Shown here: positions 32,605 to 43,247 of the stretch, one piece after another
Layout: every line of letters begins with the position of its first letter
How positions within the stretch are numbered: the first letter of the stretch is position 1
Assembly (NCBI GenBank): GCA_020740775.1
Contig: JAHEWK010000034.1
Coordinates: forward strand, 310,001 to 374,000
Source of the DNA: Ilyonectria destructans
Lineage: Eukaryota > Ascomycota > Sordariomycetes > Hypocreales > Nectriaceae
Direction: 5' to 3'
Length of the DNA stretch: 64,000 nucleotides
Made by a program: the position numbers and the translations under genes
The notes under the pieces: generated by a model
The model's input: the letters and a program-made list of their open reading frames with translations, nothing else
The model's database searches: none
Told to the model about the DNA's origin: nothing

Positions 32605-33945
32605 ATGCGACAAGCCGGATGTGAAACCGGATACACGACCCCAAAGTACGGGCCGCGTTTCATTTCCAGTCGCACGAACCTAGTGGTGATATGCGACATC
32701 AAGTGCTTATCGGTGTATGACAAATCAAATGCGTACGCAGATTTTTGTAATTACTACTTTAACTACACTTTATTAATGATGCCTTCTGATTCTTGCCCGC
32801 GTACGAATTATCTTCATTCTATTCACCGTCGAACAAATCCGCAATGGCGGGTTTGTATGTATTGCGGAGATGACCTTCCCCTCCTTCAAGCACAAAGATC
32901 TTCGCAGCCTCGAACCGTCGTCGACACGATCGATCTTACAGATGAGAGCCAACCCCCATCTCGCAATGTCCTATCGGACACGTCCCAGCATGCCCCGGCC
33001 TCGTCTATGGCTATCCCGACCGCACGACCTCGACTACCGTCCGATCAACTAACAACGGCAATTAACGAGGGGAATCAGAGCCGCAACCAGCATGCCCAAG
33101 CAACACGGAAACTGCCCAAGTTACAGCCATTCGATCTCACTATATTCTTCTATACTGGGGGTTATAAGGACATATCACAGGGGTTACTGCAGTCAAAGAA
33201 ATATCAGGCGGGCAGTCCATATCTCGCCTATAAGGTTACACATTGTTTCGTTACCGATCCTGCCCGACGATACGAGAGTCATGCCGACTTCGTGAACAGC
33301 CTTGTTCGATTAGCTACGACCGACGGCAATTTCGTTCGACTCGACTGGGAACTGATCTCAAGCTGTCAATCGAACACACCATCGAGCATCGTCTCCTTCC
33401 CGCACGAGATCTATAACACGACCTCACTAATCGAATTTTTACACGCGACACATACCAAGATCGCCTCGCCGTTCAAGTTTACCCTCTTCTTTCTATACTC
33501 GTACGAGGTTGCAAGCGATAGCGAGGATCTGTTTACTCCAGCTTCTACTCGTACGGCTAGGGGCAAGACTACTCACGCCCTATCGTCGTCGCCAACCAAA
33601 CAGCCTAAGCCATCGCAGTCGAAGGCAAAAAGAACTACCGCCAAGCGAAAGCGAACGTTAAGTATGCAGCCTGGTCAGTCGGAGGACATCAAGGTTGCGC
33701 TTGATATAAAGCAAGAGCCCTCGTTTAAGTTTGAGGAGGATTTCCCGGAGGAAGAGATATTCGTGCAAGATGATCCCGGCTTTCGTATCGAGGATTTAAT
33801 TGGAGAGGGTTCGGGAGATAATGTTGGGGTTAGTAAGACGGAGGATACGATTGAGGCACAGACTTCCGCAGAGGGTGCAAAGGTACCTGAGTTTACTATG
33901 GTAACACGCCAGCGTACGCAGATTCGCAGAAGCCCTGATCCGTAA
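32605..33945 (+). CDS. Transposon-encoded protein of unknown function
   Basis: The frame is open from 32593 to the stop at 33943-33945. ATGs at 32605, 32776 and 32779 are possible starts; the later ones lead into SCPRTNYLHSIHRR and RVCMYCGDDLP, which looks more protein-like than the Tyr/Asn-rich part before. A segment IDLTDE resembles a SUMO-interacting motif. A compact middle region (~residues 190-305, FDLTIFFYTGGY to FKFTLFFLYSY) looks folded, and the tail alternates basic (KAKRTTAKRKR) and acidic stretches, as in nuclear proteins. I do not recognise the family. It lies between the Zn protein and the convergent integrase and is probably part of the mobile unit. Confidence 0.65.
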   Translation: MRQAGCETGYTTPKYGPRFISSRTNLVVICDIKCLSVYDKSNAYADFCNYYFNYTLLMMPSDSCPRTNYLHSIHRRTNPQWRVCMYCGDDLPLLQAQRSSQPRTVVDTIDLTDESQPPSRNVLSDTSQHAPASSMAIPTARPRLPSDQLTTAINEGNQSRNQHAQATRKLPKLQPFDLTIFFYTGGYKDISQGLLQSKKYQAGSPYLAYKVTHCFVTDPARRYESHADFVNSLVRLATTDGNFVRLDWELISSCQSNTPSSIVSFPHEIYNTTSLIEFLHATHTKIASPFKFTLFFLYSYEVASDSEDLFTPASTRTARGKTTHALSSSPTKQPKPSQSKAKRTTAKRKRTLSMQPGQSEDIKVALDIKQEPSFKFEEDFPEEEIFVQDDPGFRIEDLIGEGSGDNVGVSKTEDTIEAQTSAEGAKVPEFTMVTRQRTQIRRSPDP

Positions 33946-33982
33946 GAGGCTAGATATTTACTATCGAGCGAGACTACTCTCT

Positions 33983-35604
33983 TTATTCCTCTCCACTATC
34001 TATACTCCCCTGTGCCATCAAGTTCTCTAATACATCTATATCTAAGCCCCGAGTCTCCAACACTTGTGCCAGTCGCTCCCGGCCATTTTGCGGGCGCTCT
34101 AGTAACTCGACAGCTGGCGTTAACTTGCCTTGGATATATTCTCGGAGCTTCGACCTTAAGAGAATATACTCATCCATCCAGGGATACTCCGCATTCGATG
34201 GAGTCTCTGGAACCACGCCAATAGTATTACTGATAATATCAGAACAGATCGACATAGTATTCTCTGGTAAGAAGTCGTCAAGCCTCGATATCTCGTCTCG
34301 GAAGAGATCAAAGCAGGTTTGGAGTCGATCGGGCGGGATCTCTTCCGCGAAATTCCGGGCATCTGTTGAATCCAGATCGTGGTACAGTACTGTTGGCTGA
34401 CCGCCCCTGACATGGGGCCGACCGGATTGCCGCCGAATAGAATGGCTATTCCACATATGTACGAACGAGATCAAATCGCGTCGGATTGGGTTCATGAAGA
34501 TATAGAGGATAGCGACTCGATCAGCAAGAGAACCACCATCGAAAAGGCCATGTTCGGTAAGCCACTGGAAGTATATCTAATCAAGAGGTATTAGCAGCGA
34601 CCAAGATATATCAAGATAGTAATAATAAAGCTTACTCTCCAAGAGCCACATCTAGCTTGATAAAGCCGGTGCCACCAGCTCTCGATCCGCGTATTATGAA
34701 CACTCCTCCCAAAGTACCAACAATCGCGAAATTCGATAGGGATAAGCTGTGACTCGACCTTCTTCTTCCGAATCCCGGAGAGATAGAAGTGGATGCCGCA
34801 GATTAAAGAGGTTTCGCCTCCATGGTCTGACCTTAAGGCTTTTGGCATCATCCCACGCCGGGTCAAGACATTCAGATACTGAACGGCCACGTTCCAGCTT
34901 GTACTAGCAGAAAACCCGCAGTAAAACCAGGTAATATACCGAGAATAGGCATCGATCCCGGCATAGATCTCGAAACCCCATTGCTTCAGCTTATCATACC
35001 CGTCAATAGACCAAACCCAGTCTGGGCCCGCGACTTTAAAATCCCGGCGATAGTATCGTGCCTTTCCCCATCGCTCAGTAACAGACTCGGGGGCAAAGTC
35101 CCTATACGTAGAATAGAGAGCATCGCGGCTGATCGTATGATGCTGCTGGCGCATGTGCGTATAAATATAACCACGACCATAGTTCTGGATCACCGTAGAT
35201 ATCCGTGATTGCTCCTCAAAAAATGATCGGGCACGATCTTTGGCGGTTTGTAGCTGTTCAGGGTCTTGTCGTCTAAACATGCCGTGTTCTTTTCGAATCT
35301 TCCGTAGGCCGGCTATACTGATAGTATAACCTTCGTCTTGCAGGCGACGGAGGATAAGGTTATCCTTTAAGCAATCTTGGAAGAATATCTGCTTGATACG
35401 GTCGCGTAGAGCTGGTGATGTTGTTGTTTTAACTTGACGAGAGAGGCCCCATTCCTTGAGGTTTCGGTAGAGCGTTGAGCGACCAATGTCAATACCATAG
35501 TCAGACGAAAGAGACTCGATAATAGACTGGATTGTTAAATCGTCCTCGTATAGGATTGTAATCTCCTGACGAAGGTGGGAAATATTAATAACTGGTCGAG
35601 GCAT
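33983..35604 (-). CDS. DDE integrase/transposase of the 5.1 kb element
   Basis: Two exons (34636-35604 and 33983-34576) separated by a 59-bp intron (GTAAGC...TTAG) encode 520 residues in one frame. The ATG at 35602-35604 starts MPRPVINISHLRQEI. The N-terminus has helix-turn-helix-like text (IGRSTLYRNLKEWGLSR, then a second HTH-like repeat, YTISIAGLRKIRKEHG). The RNase H-like core shows WSIDGYDKL (first Asp), EIYAGIDAYSRYITWFYCG, RSDHGGET (second Asp) and NTRIESWW about 47 residues on (Glu). This is a DDE triad as in retroviral-type rve domains. After the splice, the text WLTEHGLFD and FVHMWNSHSIRRQ continues the family pattern, so splicing is needed for the full protein. It should cut and join the 38-bp termini. 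All three acidic residues are present. Confidence 0.88.
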
Positions 35605-36689
35605 TTTTGTAACGGTTCCAACTGAGTATATTGACAACGAGCTGGGCGATTACAACGAGTATCCTAAAGCTACGGAAGAAGAGAAGAAAAGAAGGAGAAG
35701 GGGGAAATGAAGAGAGCTCCTATTGTTGGAAGGGGCCCGGAATGAGGGGTGCCGAGATTTCAAGGGTGAGATTCAATGCCGCAAGGCATTCCCGGCCCCC
35801 CCCTGATAATATTATACCAAAATTCCTATGCAACTAGGGGAATGTAGGAGTACAAATACCCCTACTCAATCCCTCGGTTAGAAGCCTTCCTCCGTAGCTC
35901 AATGATATCTCTTCTGCCCACGCCCTTAGTTGCACAACTCGTCTTTTGAGACCTGGGTCTTCGGTGCCGGCGTTGATTGGTTAGTCGAGAGTTCAAAGCC
36001 GAGATCCCTACGGGCTGGGCCCGATCAGGCCTCGGCAAGAGTCACAACTGTTGCCCAGCCAACTATCGAGATCAACGCAGACTTCTTTTTGTCAGGCTGG
36101 AAGAATTCCAGCCCTGCGTTCCGCTCTCCTTTTCCTTAGGATTAGTTTACTCGTAGTACTCGCCATAGTTTGTTGCAAATACACACACTTTGGACCGTTA
36201 CAATAGGCGAATTGTCAGCGGCGGCGAGGGACTCGAATGTCGGAGCATCCTCGCCCTTGATCTTGGAATCGACGGTCGGCGCCATTGTATTAGCTCGATC
36301 GGGTTCGGTCGTGCTCTATGGGGCGCGTTTGGGTTCGTACGTATCCGGATAGGGTAGTTTTCTGCACGGACCTGTCGATATAAGGTTAGCGTCCTGCACA
36401 GAAAATATGTCAACGTAGAGGAAAAATGGGCAAAAGGCGCATTTGACTATAACTTTCGCGATAGTTTTTGTATAGAGAAAAACTATATCGCATCCTATAG
36501 AAGCTTCAAAAATGCGTATATCGCTTTACGTATCTGAAAATGAGGTTGCAAGGAAGGGGAAAAAAAACACATGGTAGGAGCTGTTGACGTTTTTACAATG
36601 GGCTGTATGACTAGTCAAGCGGGGTATCCCAAAAATGGATATGCGATAGGCAACAATCGTCATTCACCCCTAGTGTATGCCAATTGAAA
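35605..36689. other. Non-coding right part of the 5.1 kb transposon
   Basis: About 1.1 kb between the integrase start and the right terminus. It should contain the integrase promoter. It includes a G/C homopolymer patch near 35795 and repeated ATATCG-rich text near 36480. No gene seen. Confidence 0.4.
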
Positions 36690-36732
36690 TTTGAGTTATG
36701 GGACACATTGAGCTACAGTCAACCGTACATGT

Positions 36733-37057
36733 GGTGTAACAGGTGCAGGGGTGTCGTGGACCGGTTTTTCGGTCGCTCAAAGACCCTGTGGGTCCGCTAC
36801 GGCAGCCTATAGGGGTCACTGTTGCAAAACCCCAAAAAGCACGTTCAAAACAAGTGAAGTGGGTCTGCATAAATAAACATCCGCCCCACAGTACATTGAG
36901 CTATGTACTTTTACGCACAACCTCATTGAATTTAGACTTAGTAGACAACAGCAGCAAGAGCAGCGAGACCGCAGCGAACCAGCACGGAATAGCATCATCC
37001 CTTATCTCGGACAAAGTCCCTCTACAAAAGGGCTAACCGCCTCCTTTATTGACAATA
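36733..37057. other. Spacer between the two transposons
   Basis: No feature supported. Confidence 0.3.
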
Positions 37058-37423
37058 TTAACGCTCAATTCTCTTCCTCCTCTTCAATGCTGTCTTCCTC
37101 GTCCGGCTTGTTGAACTGCTACGCATGGATTTAGCCACTGAAATGTTGTTACAGGTTAACCCACTTACAGTCCAGAGCCGAGCAGCCTCAGCGATGACCT
37201 CCAGCGCCGCAACCTTTCGCTCCTCAAGCGTCATTTCACCTGCTTCACCGCGGGGAGCCAAAGCAGGAGCGCAAGCTTGAGCGGCAGCAGGGCTATGGTG
37301 GATAGCGGCACCGCAACCACGCAGCTGCTGTGCTGCACGCTGAGCAGCAGAGCGCCAGCCATCGTCTGGATCTTTATTTGCATCGTCGATCTGCCGATTC
37401 AATTCCCAGAAGGCACGCACCGC
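37058..37423 (-). pseudogene. 3' fragment of an unrecognised gene, cut by a hAT element
   Basis: On the minus strand, an Ala-rich coding-like segment (FWELNRQIDDANKDPDDGW, then EMTLEERKVAALEVIAEAARLW) leads into a possible GT-AG intron (donor GTAAGTGGG). The short acidic end that follows reads NKPDEEDSIEEEEEN and stops near 37060. Its 5' side is replaced at 37424 by the hAT terminus. The family is unknown, and it could also be a repeat relic. Confidence 0.4.
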
Positions 37424-40121
37424 CAGTGTTGCTAATAATATGGCAATAAAACAATATATTGCAATACATACGATATAATATGCACCCCGCCCGTATTGTA
37501 CCAATACAATATGGAGGTTGTCATATTGTGACAATACAATACAGTGATGCCCATATTGGCAATATATTGTTTGTATTGGCTGGTCGCTTGGCAGCAAAAC
37601 TTGTTTGTTTGTTGACAATTTGACCGACTGACACGCGATGACGCGTGCAAAAACGTGTCCTGAGGTGTCAACCAGGCCTATAGGGTGGCAGTCGCCCAAC
37701 ACTGACCTTCCGCAACCACCTTGCTGACACTCCAAATGCAAGTAGAGCGAACCCCAATGCCTCAACAACGCCTTCATTTTGTTCAAACGTCGCAACGAAA
37801 AGCTTCGTCGATATCGGACGACATTTCGGAGCTCTCCAGCCAGCAATTGCGTGACCCAGACGAGAGCCAAACCTCTCAATGCCAATCGTCGCGAGCTCCC
37901 ACGGCCTCCACGTCCTCATCTGCTAAGCCAAGAACATCATGGGTCTTCTCTCATATGCCAGACGAGGGGAGAGAGACGAGATACTACAATCAACGGACAG
38001 GAAAGGAGGAATGGCGCTGCAAGCATTGCGACAAGACGTATTCCTGTTCTGGTGGAACAGCGGCTCCGGCCAAGCACCTAACGGACCCTCCTCCTGAAGG
38101 TCACGGTCTCCCCAAAGGCGCGCCACGAACAGCCAAGGTGACCAATATCCGGACTATTCTTGAACAAGCTCGTCTTTCGGCCGAGGAGAATCCCCGAAAA
38201 CGCCGCCGTCTCAACGATCAATCTGGAGACTCGATCGACCCAGACCGACTCGAAGCGTTATACGTACGGTTCATTGCGGCGTGTTCTCTCCCATTTAGGC
38301 TCGTAGAATGCCCCGAGTTTCGAGCGCTCCTGGCGTATCTCAATACCGATATCGATACTTGGCTTCCAGACACGCATGAGACCATCAAGAAATGGATTAT
38401 GCGGCAGTATCACACTCAGAAAGAGAAGGTCAAGCAGCGCATACAGTCGGCAAAGTCAATAATTCATATCAGCTGCGATCTTTGGACTTCCCCCAACTCT
38501 TTGGCCATCTTAGGCATAGTCGCTCACTATGTCACGGAAGACGGCCAGCTGGAACACCATACTTTGGCCTTGAAAGACATCGACAGTGAGCACGACGGGT
38601 CTCACCTCGCTGCGGCAGTTTTGGAAGTGGTGGATGAGTGGGGCTTTGCTTCCAAGATTGGATACTTCGTGATGGATAATGCAGGCAACAATGACACAAT
38701 GATGAGATCCCTTTCTCTCGGTTAGCACGACCTCTTTGTTTCTTCTCACTGGTCCTAACATTCATAGGTCTGTTGCGTCGATTTGACGTTCAATATGACC
38801 CAAAAACCCACAGACTCCGATGCCAAGGTCATATTATCAACCTCGCCGTGAAGGCCTTTCTCTTTGTCACCGACAATGAAAAACTCCAACACGGCGAGCC
38901 TGGGGATAACGTGACATTGAAAGAGATTAAGGCGTGGCGGCAAAAAGGTCCCCTTGGAAAGCTTCATAACTTCGTCGTTTTCATCCAACGGAGTGTTCAG
39001 CGCAGCCAAAGGTTTCTTGTTCTTAGCCACAACCGTAAGCTTGCGAGAGACAATGACACAAGATGGAGTTCGTGGTATACCATGCTGCGGGCGGCCTTGA
39101 ACCTTAGAGAGGCAATTGACGACTACTTCAACAAATGGATGGAAGCGGATTGCGCAGGAGACGAGCTCTATGCGGGGGACTGGATCATCCTCGAGAAGAT
39201 CAAGTCCTTTCTGGAGAAGCTGAAAATGGCTACCAAGGCCCTCGAGTCATCGTTTGCAACTCTCGACAATGTCCTCCTGGCTATGGACTTCATACTCGCA
39301 CAATTTGAAGCAGGCAAGGAGGCACATATTGACGACCCAATGATGGGACCAATGTACAACTCGGGCTGGGCGAAGTTGGACAAGTATTATCGTCTTACTG
39401 ATGAATCGCCTGCCTACGTTGCCGCTATCGTGCTCCACCCTTCGCATAAATGGCACTACATACAGGAAAACTGGAAAGAAGACTGGGTTGAGTCGTCAAA
39501 GAAGTTGATTCAGACGTTGTGGGACGAATATAAACCGGTGGAATCACCTCTCCCTTCCTGCGAGGCCCCGTCGACGACTACGAACGAGTTCTTGAGTTGG
39601 AGGAACAAGCATCTACAGCCATCACTCATCACGGACGAGTACGAGCGTTATTGTAAGTCTGAACGGGTTTATGGCTTTACAAGCGCCCTTGCATGGTGGC
39701 TAGAGGAGACGCAGCAGAAAAACTACCCCAGCCTGAGCAAAATGGCCGTGGACATTCTATCAATTCCTGCAATGTCTGCTGAGCCTGAGCGGCTCTTTTC
39801 TGGGGCAAAGATAACCATTACGGATCGTCGAAATCGACTTGGGAGTGATGTGATTGAAGCGCTGGAGTGCTTGAAGTCATGGTCTGGGATACGAGATTTT
39901 AAAGGTGACGATGTTTCCGCGTCGGTTGTTGGATTATGAACGTCACGTGCAATATATTGGATATATTGCCACACTGGCAATATATTGGGTTCTTGGCAAT
40001 ACAATATGATATGGAACAATGTCATATGGCGTAATACAATATGCACCTCTTGACAATACAATAATATTGCGAGGTGTCCATATTGCCAATATACGTATTG
40101 TTTATATTATTAGCAACACTG
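37424..40121 (+). mobile_element. hAT DNA transposon, apparently intact coding region
   Basis: 2,698 bp with inverted ends CAGTGTTGCTAATAATA...TATTATTAGCAACACTG. Subterminal regions of about 130-170 bp at each side are packed with CAATAT/ATATTG in both orientations. It encodes a complete two-exon BED-hAT transposase. The flanking octamers (CGCACCGC left, AGGGTGGG right) do not match, so no target duplication is visible. The left flank is an unknown gene remnant and the right flank a Tad-like LINE. Confidence 0.9.
37757..39939 (+). CDS. hAT transposase (BED zinc finger, hATC)
   Basis: Exons 37757-38720 and 38768-39939 (47-bp intron, GTTAGC...ATAG) encode 711 residues with no interruption. The BED-type finger is WRCKHCDKTYSCSGG...AKHL (residues ~85-110). 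The RNase H-like core has IHISCDLWTSPNSLAILGIVAHY (first Asp), FVMDNAGNND (second Asp) and RCQGHIINLAVKAF. The C-terminal hATC region has the Glu-bearing ETQQKNYPSLSKMAVDILSIPAMSAEPERLFSGAK text. The ATG at 37757 was chosen because it is conserved in the second copy (41.1 kb); an in-frame ATG lies at 37736. This is the only hAT transposase in the window that looks functional. Confidence 0.9.
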
Positions 40122-40570
40122 AGGGTGGGCGACTTCCAGAAGGCGTTGGACAGTACTCGAAGCGCATCGACAAGGCGCTGCCGGGCAAGCACACCCGTGC
40201 GCTATACGACTCACTAAAAAGAAAAGAATCGGACGTGATAGCCCAGCTTCGGACTGGGATGATACGACTGAACAGTTATCTTCACAGGATAGGGGCAGCG
40301 GAATCGGACATATGCGATTGTGGACAAGCAGCAGAGACGATTGAGCACTTCCTCTTCCGATGCAAAAAGTGGACAATGCAACAACGGGAAGTCATGTTTA
40401 AATGCTCACGAACAAAGATTGGGAATTTGTCATTCTTCTTGGGAGGAAAAGCTGCGTCGGATGACGAAAAATGGAGGCCAAACATGCAGGCCGTGAGTGC
40501 GGCAATCAAATTTACTATCGCGACAAACAGGCTCGATGCGGACCAGCGGCATCGGCAAACTAACCTCTAG
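40122..40570 (+). pseudogene. Tad-like LINE, C-terminal end of the reverse-transcriptase ORF
   Basis: About 145 codons ending at 40570. The text contains LPGKHTRALYDSLKRKESDVIAQLRTGMIRLNSYL and a Cys/His cluster CDCGQAAETIEHFLFRC. This is the RNase H-distal zinc-like motif at the end of Tad/CRE-type non-LTR ORF2. The reverse transcriptase and endonuclease parts are missing; the fragment begins directly at the hAT terminus. 5' truncation is usual for LINEs, but here the break coincides with another element. Confidence 0.75.
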
Positions 40571-40844
40571 CGTGCGACTCTACTAACAAAAAGCAGCCTC
40601 GATTTTGGCAGACCGTGCTTCAGCTGCTGAGGATAGGATGCTGAACACTTGCAGAATTTGGCCTTCAAGCAGGCCTGTCATGGAACAAGCAGCGACGAGG
40701 TTGAGCAGCAAGCGATGAGACGACGATCCGTGGGGCTTGGGGTGTCAGGTACCAAATGTTCTGAAATGTAAACTAGATTGTGTCAAGGCCCTATAGGGAC
40801 TTCCCTCCGGGCGAAATAAAATCCATCCATCCGTACATAGGTTC

Positions 40845-41537
40845 TGTTACAATGTTTGCAGCGCCACTCTTCTTTTCCGGTCCGCTGATTGTAGTATCTC
40901 GTCTCTATCTCCTCGTCTGGCATATGAGAGAAGACCCATGATGTTCTGGGCTTGGTGGAGGAGGTTGTTGAGGCTGTGCAAGGTCGAGATTTGGACGTTT
41001 GGCTTTCGTCTAGGCCATGTAACTGCTGGCTGGAAAACTCCGAAAAGTCGACTGAAATTGACGACTCTCTTCGTTGTGACCATTTTACAAAAGGGAGGCG
41101 TTGTCGAGGCATGGCGGTAAGTCTGTCTAAGGCTCGACAGAGGTGACGATGGCCAATGTCGACAGGCAACCACCGGTAGGCCCAGCCCAACATGGTCCGT
41201 ACCAATCGTACCTCCCCTGACGCGTGGAAGAAACACGTGGTCGCGTGTTAGGTCTGATTGTCAATAAAGATGCGTTTTGAGGTGAATGCTAGCCAATAAA
41301 ATGCCAAGTATCCCTGCCGCTGGTATAGGGTAAGGCCTGCCCAGCTACCATCAAGAGTCAATTTCGCCCCAGGACTGACAACCCAATATAAATAATATAT
41401 TGCCAATATGGACATCCTCATATTATATTGTGACAATATCAAAATCTTCATATCATATTGTCACAATATGAGAAAGTCCATATCATATGGGTTATATTGC
41501 AATATACTACTTTATTGCCATATTATTAGCATCACTG
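40845..41537 (-). mobile_element. Truncated second hAT copy, inverted
   Basis: The terminus at 41537 (TTATTAGCATCACTG) and ATATTG-rich subterminal DNA (about 41385-41530) match the left end of the element at 37424. A transposase N-terminus (MPRQRLPFV at about 41105, then SSTKPRTSWVFSHMPDE and EEWRCKHCNRTY) is about 75% identical to its residues 1-95. Homology stops inside the BED finger near 40845. The rest of the element is gone. Confidence 0.85.
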
Positions 41538-42614
41538 GTTGGAAGCCATTGAGGCTGCGCGCGGAGGGTCAAGTAATATCCATCCATCGCTGCACAGGTG
41601 TGTAAGGCCAATAACACGCGTGTATCACACGCATTTTGTCGTCAACGCGAAATTCGCGAGTCGCTAGTGCCGTTGAACTTGCCGAGTCTTGTAAGAATGA
41701 ATGAACCATTGACCACCAGTGCGAGTGACGACATGGCGCGTCCCAATCCGAAGCAGTCGCGCGTGAAGACGCCAGCGTAGCGAAGGAGTCAACCTTTGTT
41801 CCAGCCATTGGCGGAAGGGGGTTCTTCCAAGTGTTGATCTACTAAACCTCCCCGCGCTTCGCAACCAACCAATTCACAGGTCTCGTTGGTCAGGTCCACA
41901 GACCCCAGGCTAAAGGCAAGCTTTCCGGCGACCAGGTTCCATATATTCCCTGTTCCTCTTGGTTCCAAGGCCCTTATTGGCTCACGTCACTGCGCACACG
42001 CCTCAAAAAGTCTCATCCCCTCGTTGCCCAGTCTTTCTGCCCGTATCGGCTTTCACGTTTGGTCTCATTTTAATTTGGCGTCAATTAAGAACGGATTCTT
42101 GAGCTCTTCGTAAACTGGAACACGTGAGGCGGAACGGTGGGCACTTGAAGTTGATGCTCTAAGTGAAAGCACTGCGAGGGTCCTGCGAAGTTGCTGGTAC
42201 TTCAGTTCACGGGTACGGCTTGGTTTTGTTACAGGTCCCCGAGACAAAAGAGGAATGATTGGATGAACAAAGGAAGACTATGAGTCCCATATATGTCAAT
42301 ATATGCAAGTCCAAGTCTGAAATATTCGTCTGATCATTCCGAGATTGGCAATAATAGAAAGCTCTCGGTGAGAGAATCTAGAGGCACTAATTTTTAGTTG
42401 CATTCATTTGATTCTGCTGGAAAATCGGCGTATGTTTGGGATATTTCGGTCTTGCGTGCGCCGCCATGTTACTGGTGTCGACCTACCCTATGCAAGTGGG
42501 TTAGAGGCTACTGCAGCTCTGGGGTCGTCACGTAAGATCGCGCCAGTAGCTTCTTAACGGTCGATCAATTATGCTAAAATTTAGGCCCTCTAACGTGTTT
42601 CTGCAATCGGGAGC
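41538..42614. other. Gene-less stretch
   Basis: No gene supported. Short frames only. Confidence 0.3.
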
Positions 42615-42820
42615 CCTGTTCGACCGAATCGATCGAAAATCGATCGAATGCTTAGCGCCATTCGATTCGATGTCGAATGAAATGTGGCATGTTCGATTCG
42701 ATGTCGAATGGAGTGCGCCCATTTGATTCGATGCGAATCGAACGCCAAGAAATTCGACTCGACATTCGTAAGACTTGGCATCGAATGAATCTATCGATTC
42801 GATTCCCGTTCGTAAGATGT
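42615..42820. repeat. Palindrome-rich ATTCGATTCGA array
   Basis: About 200 bp contain roughly a dozen copies of ATTCGATTCGATG or its inverse (ATCGAATCGAA), plus ATCGAT palindromes. The density and alternating orientation resemble subterminal regions of hAT-like or foldback elements. No transposase is attached. It interrupts a gene fragment on its right. Confidence 0.7.
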
Positions 42821-42834
42821 CCAACCCTGCACAC

Positions 42835-43175
42835 GCCCTCGAGATGGTGCAGCGTAACGGCTTCCTGTCCTTGCGCGCAACCACTATGGTGCCGACATGT
42901 GACTGCCACGCCGGGGGCACGAAGCCGGAGTCGGAGTTGATGTTGAGGTACGTGGCGATCTGGTTATCGAGGTCGGCACGATTAGCGGACCGAGTGCCTA
43001 CACGGTGGAGGACCAGCGGGACCTCGATGAGCGGAGAAGCTTCTTGGTGGTTCTTCTCTCGTCGAGATGGTCTGTGCTCCACAACGCGATCTGCTTGACG
43101 CGTGCTCCTTGACGCGTACCTGTTTCTGTCTGACCTTGGAACATCTTCCATTTCAACTTTGTCTCCCTCTGCCAA
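42835..43175 (-). pseudogene. 5' fragment of a conserved hypothetical fungal gene
   Basis: From the ATG at about 43173-43175, the text goes through a basic region to LDNQIATYLNINSDSGFVPPAWQSHVGTIVVARKDRKPL. This is a phrase I recall from a widespread fungal hypothetical family (VGxVxVARKDRKPL followed by HLEGVW). Just after KPL the expected continuation (HHLEGVC) appears in another frame, and then the ATTCGATTCGA array begins. The gene is thus frameshifted and 3'-truncated. Confidence 0.55.
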
Positions 43176-43247
43176 ACGGATCCACTCCTTCTAGTTTCTT
43201 AACCTCTGCTGAGTTAGTTCGACCATACGGAGTACACAGCATCAAAA

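Larger units (their letters stand above)
31644..36727. mobile_element. 5.1 kb DNA transposon with DDE integrase and two further genes
   Basis: Inverted termini of 38 bp with 3 mismatches begin TACGGTTGACTGTA and contain GTGTCCCATAACTCAAA. They sit at 31644-31681 and 36690-36727. They are flanked by the 5-bp target duplication CATGT (31639-31643 and 36728-36732). The element contains a DUF3716-like protein (plus), a protein of unknown function (plus) and a spliced integrase (minus). Termini, duplication and open genes all look intact, so the copy may be recent. The integrase resembles the rve-type core seen in eukaryotic integrase-like transposons (IS3EU/Ginger-like); exact superfamily not determined. 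Confidence 0.9.

Noticed and set aside
31644..36727. Starship-type giant element
   Set aside because: There is no DUF3435 tyrosine-recombinase captain. The element is 5 kb with inverted termini and a DDE integrase.
37424..40121. Autonomous hAT with normal insertion
   Set aside because: Coding region and termini support hAT, but I could not find the 8-bp target duplication, so I do not call the flanks a simple insertion site.
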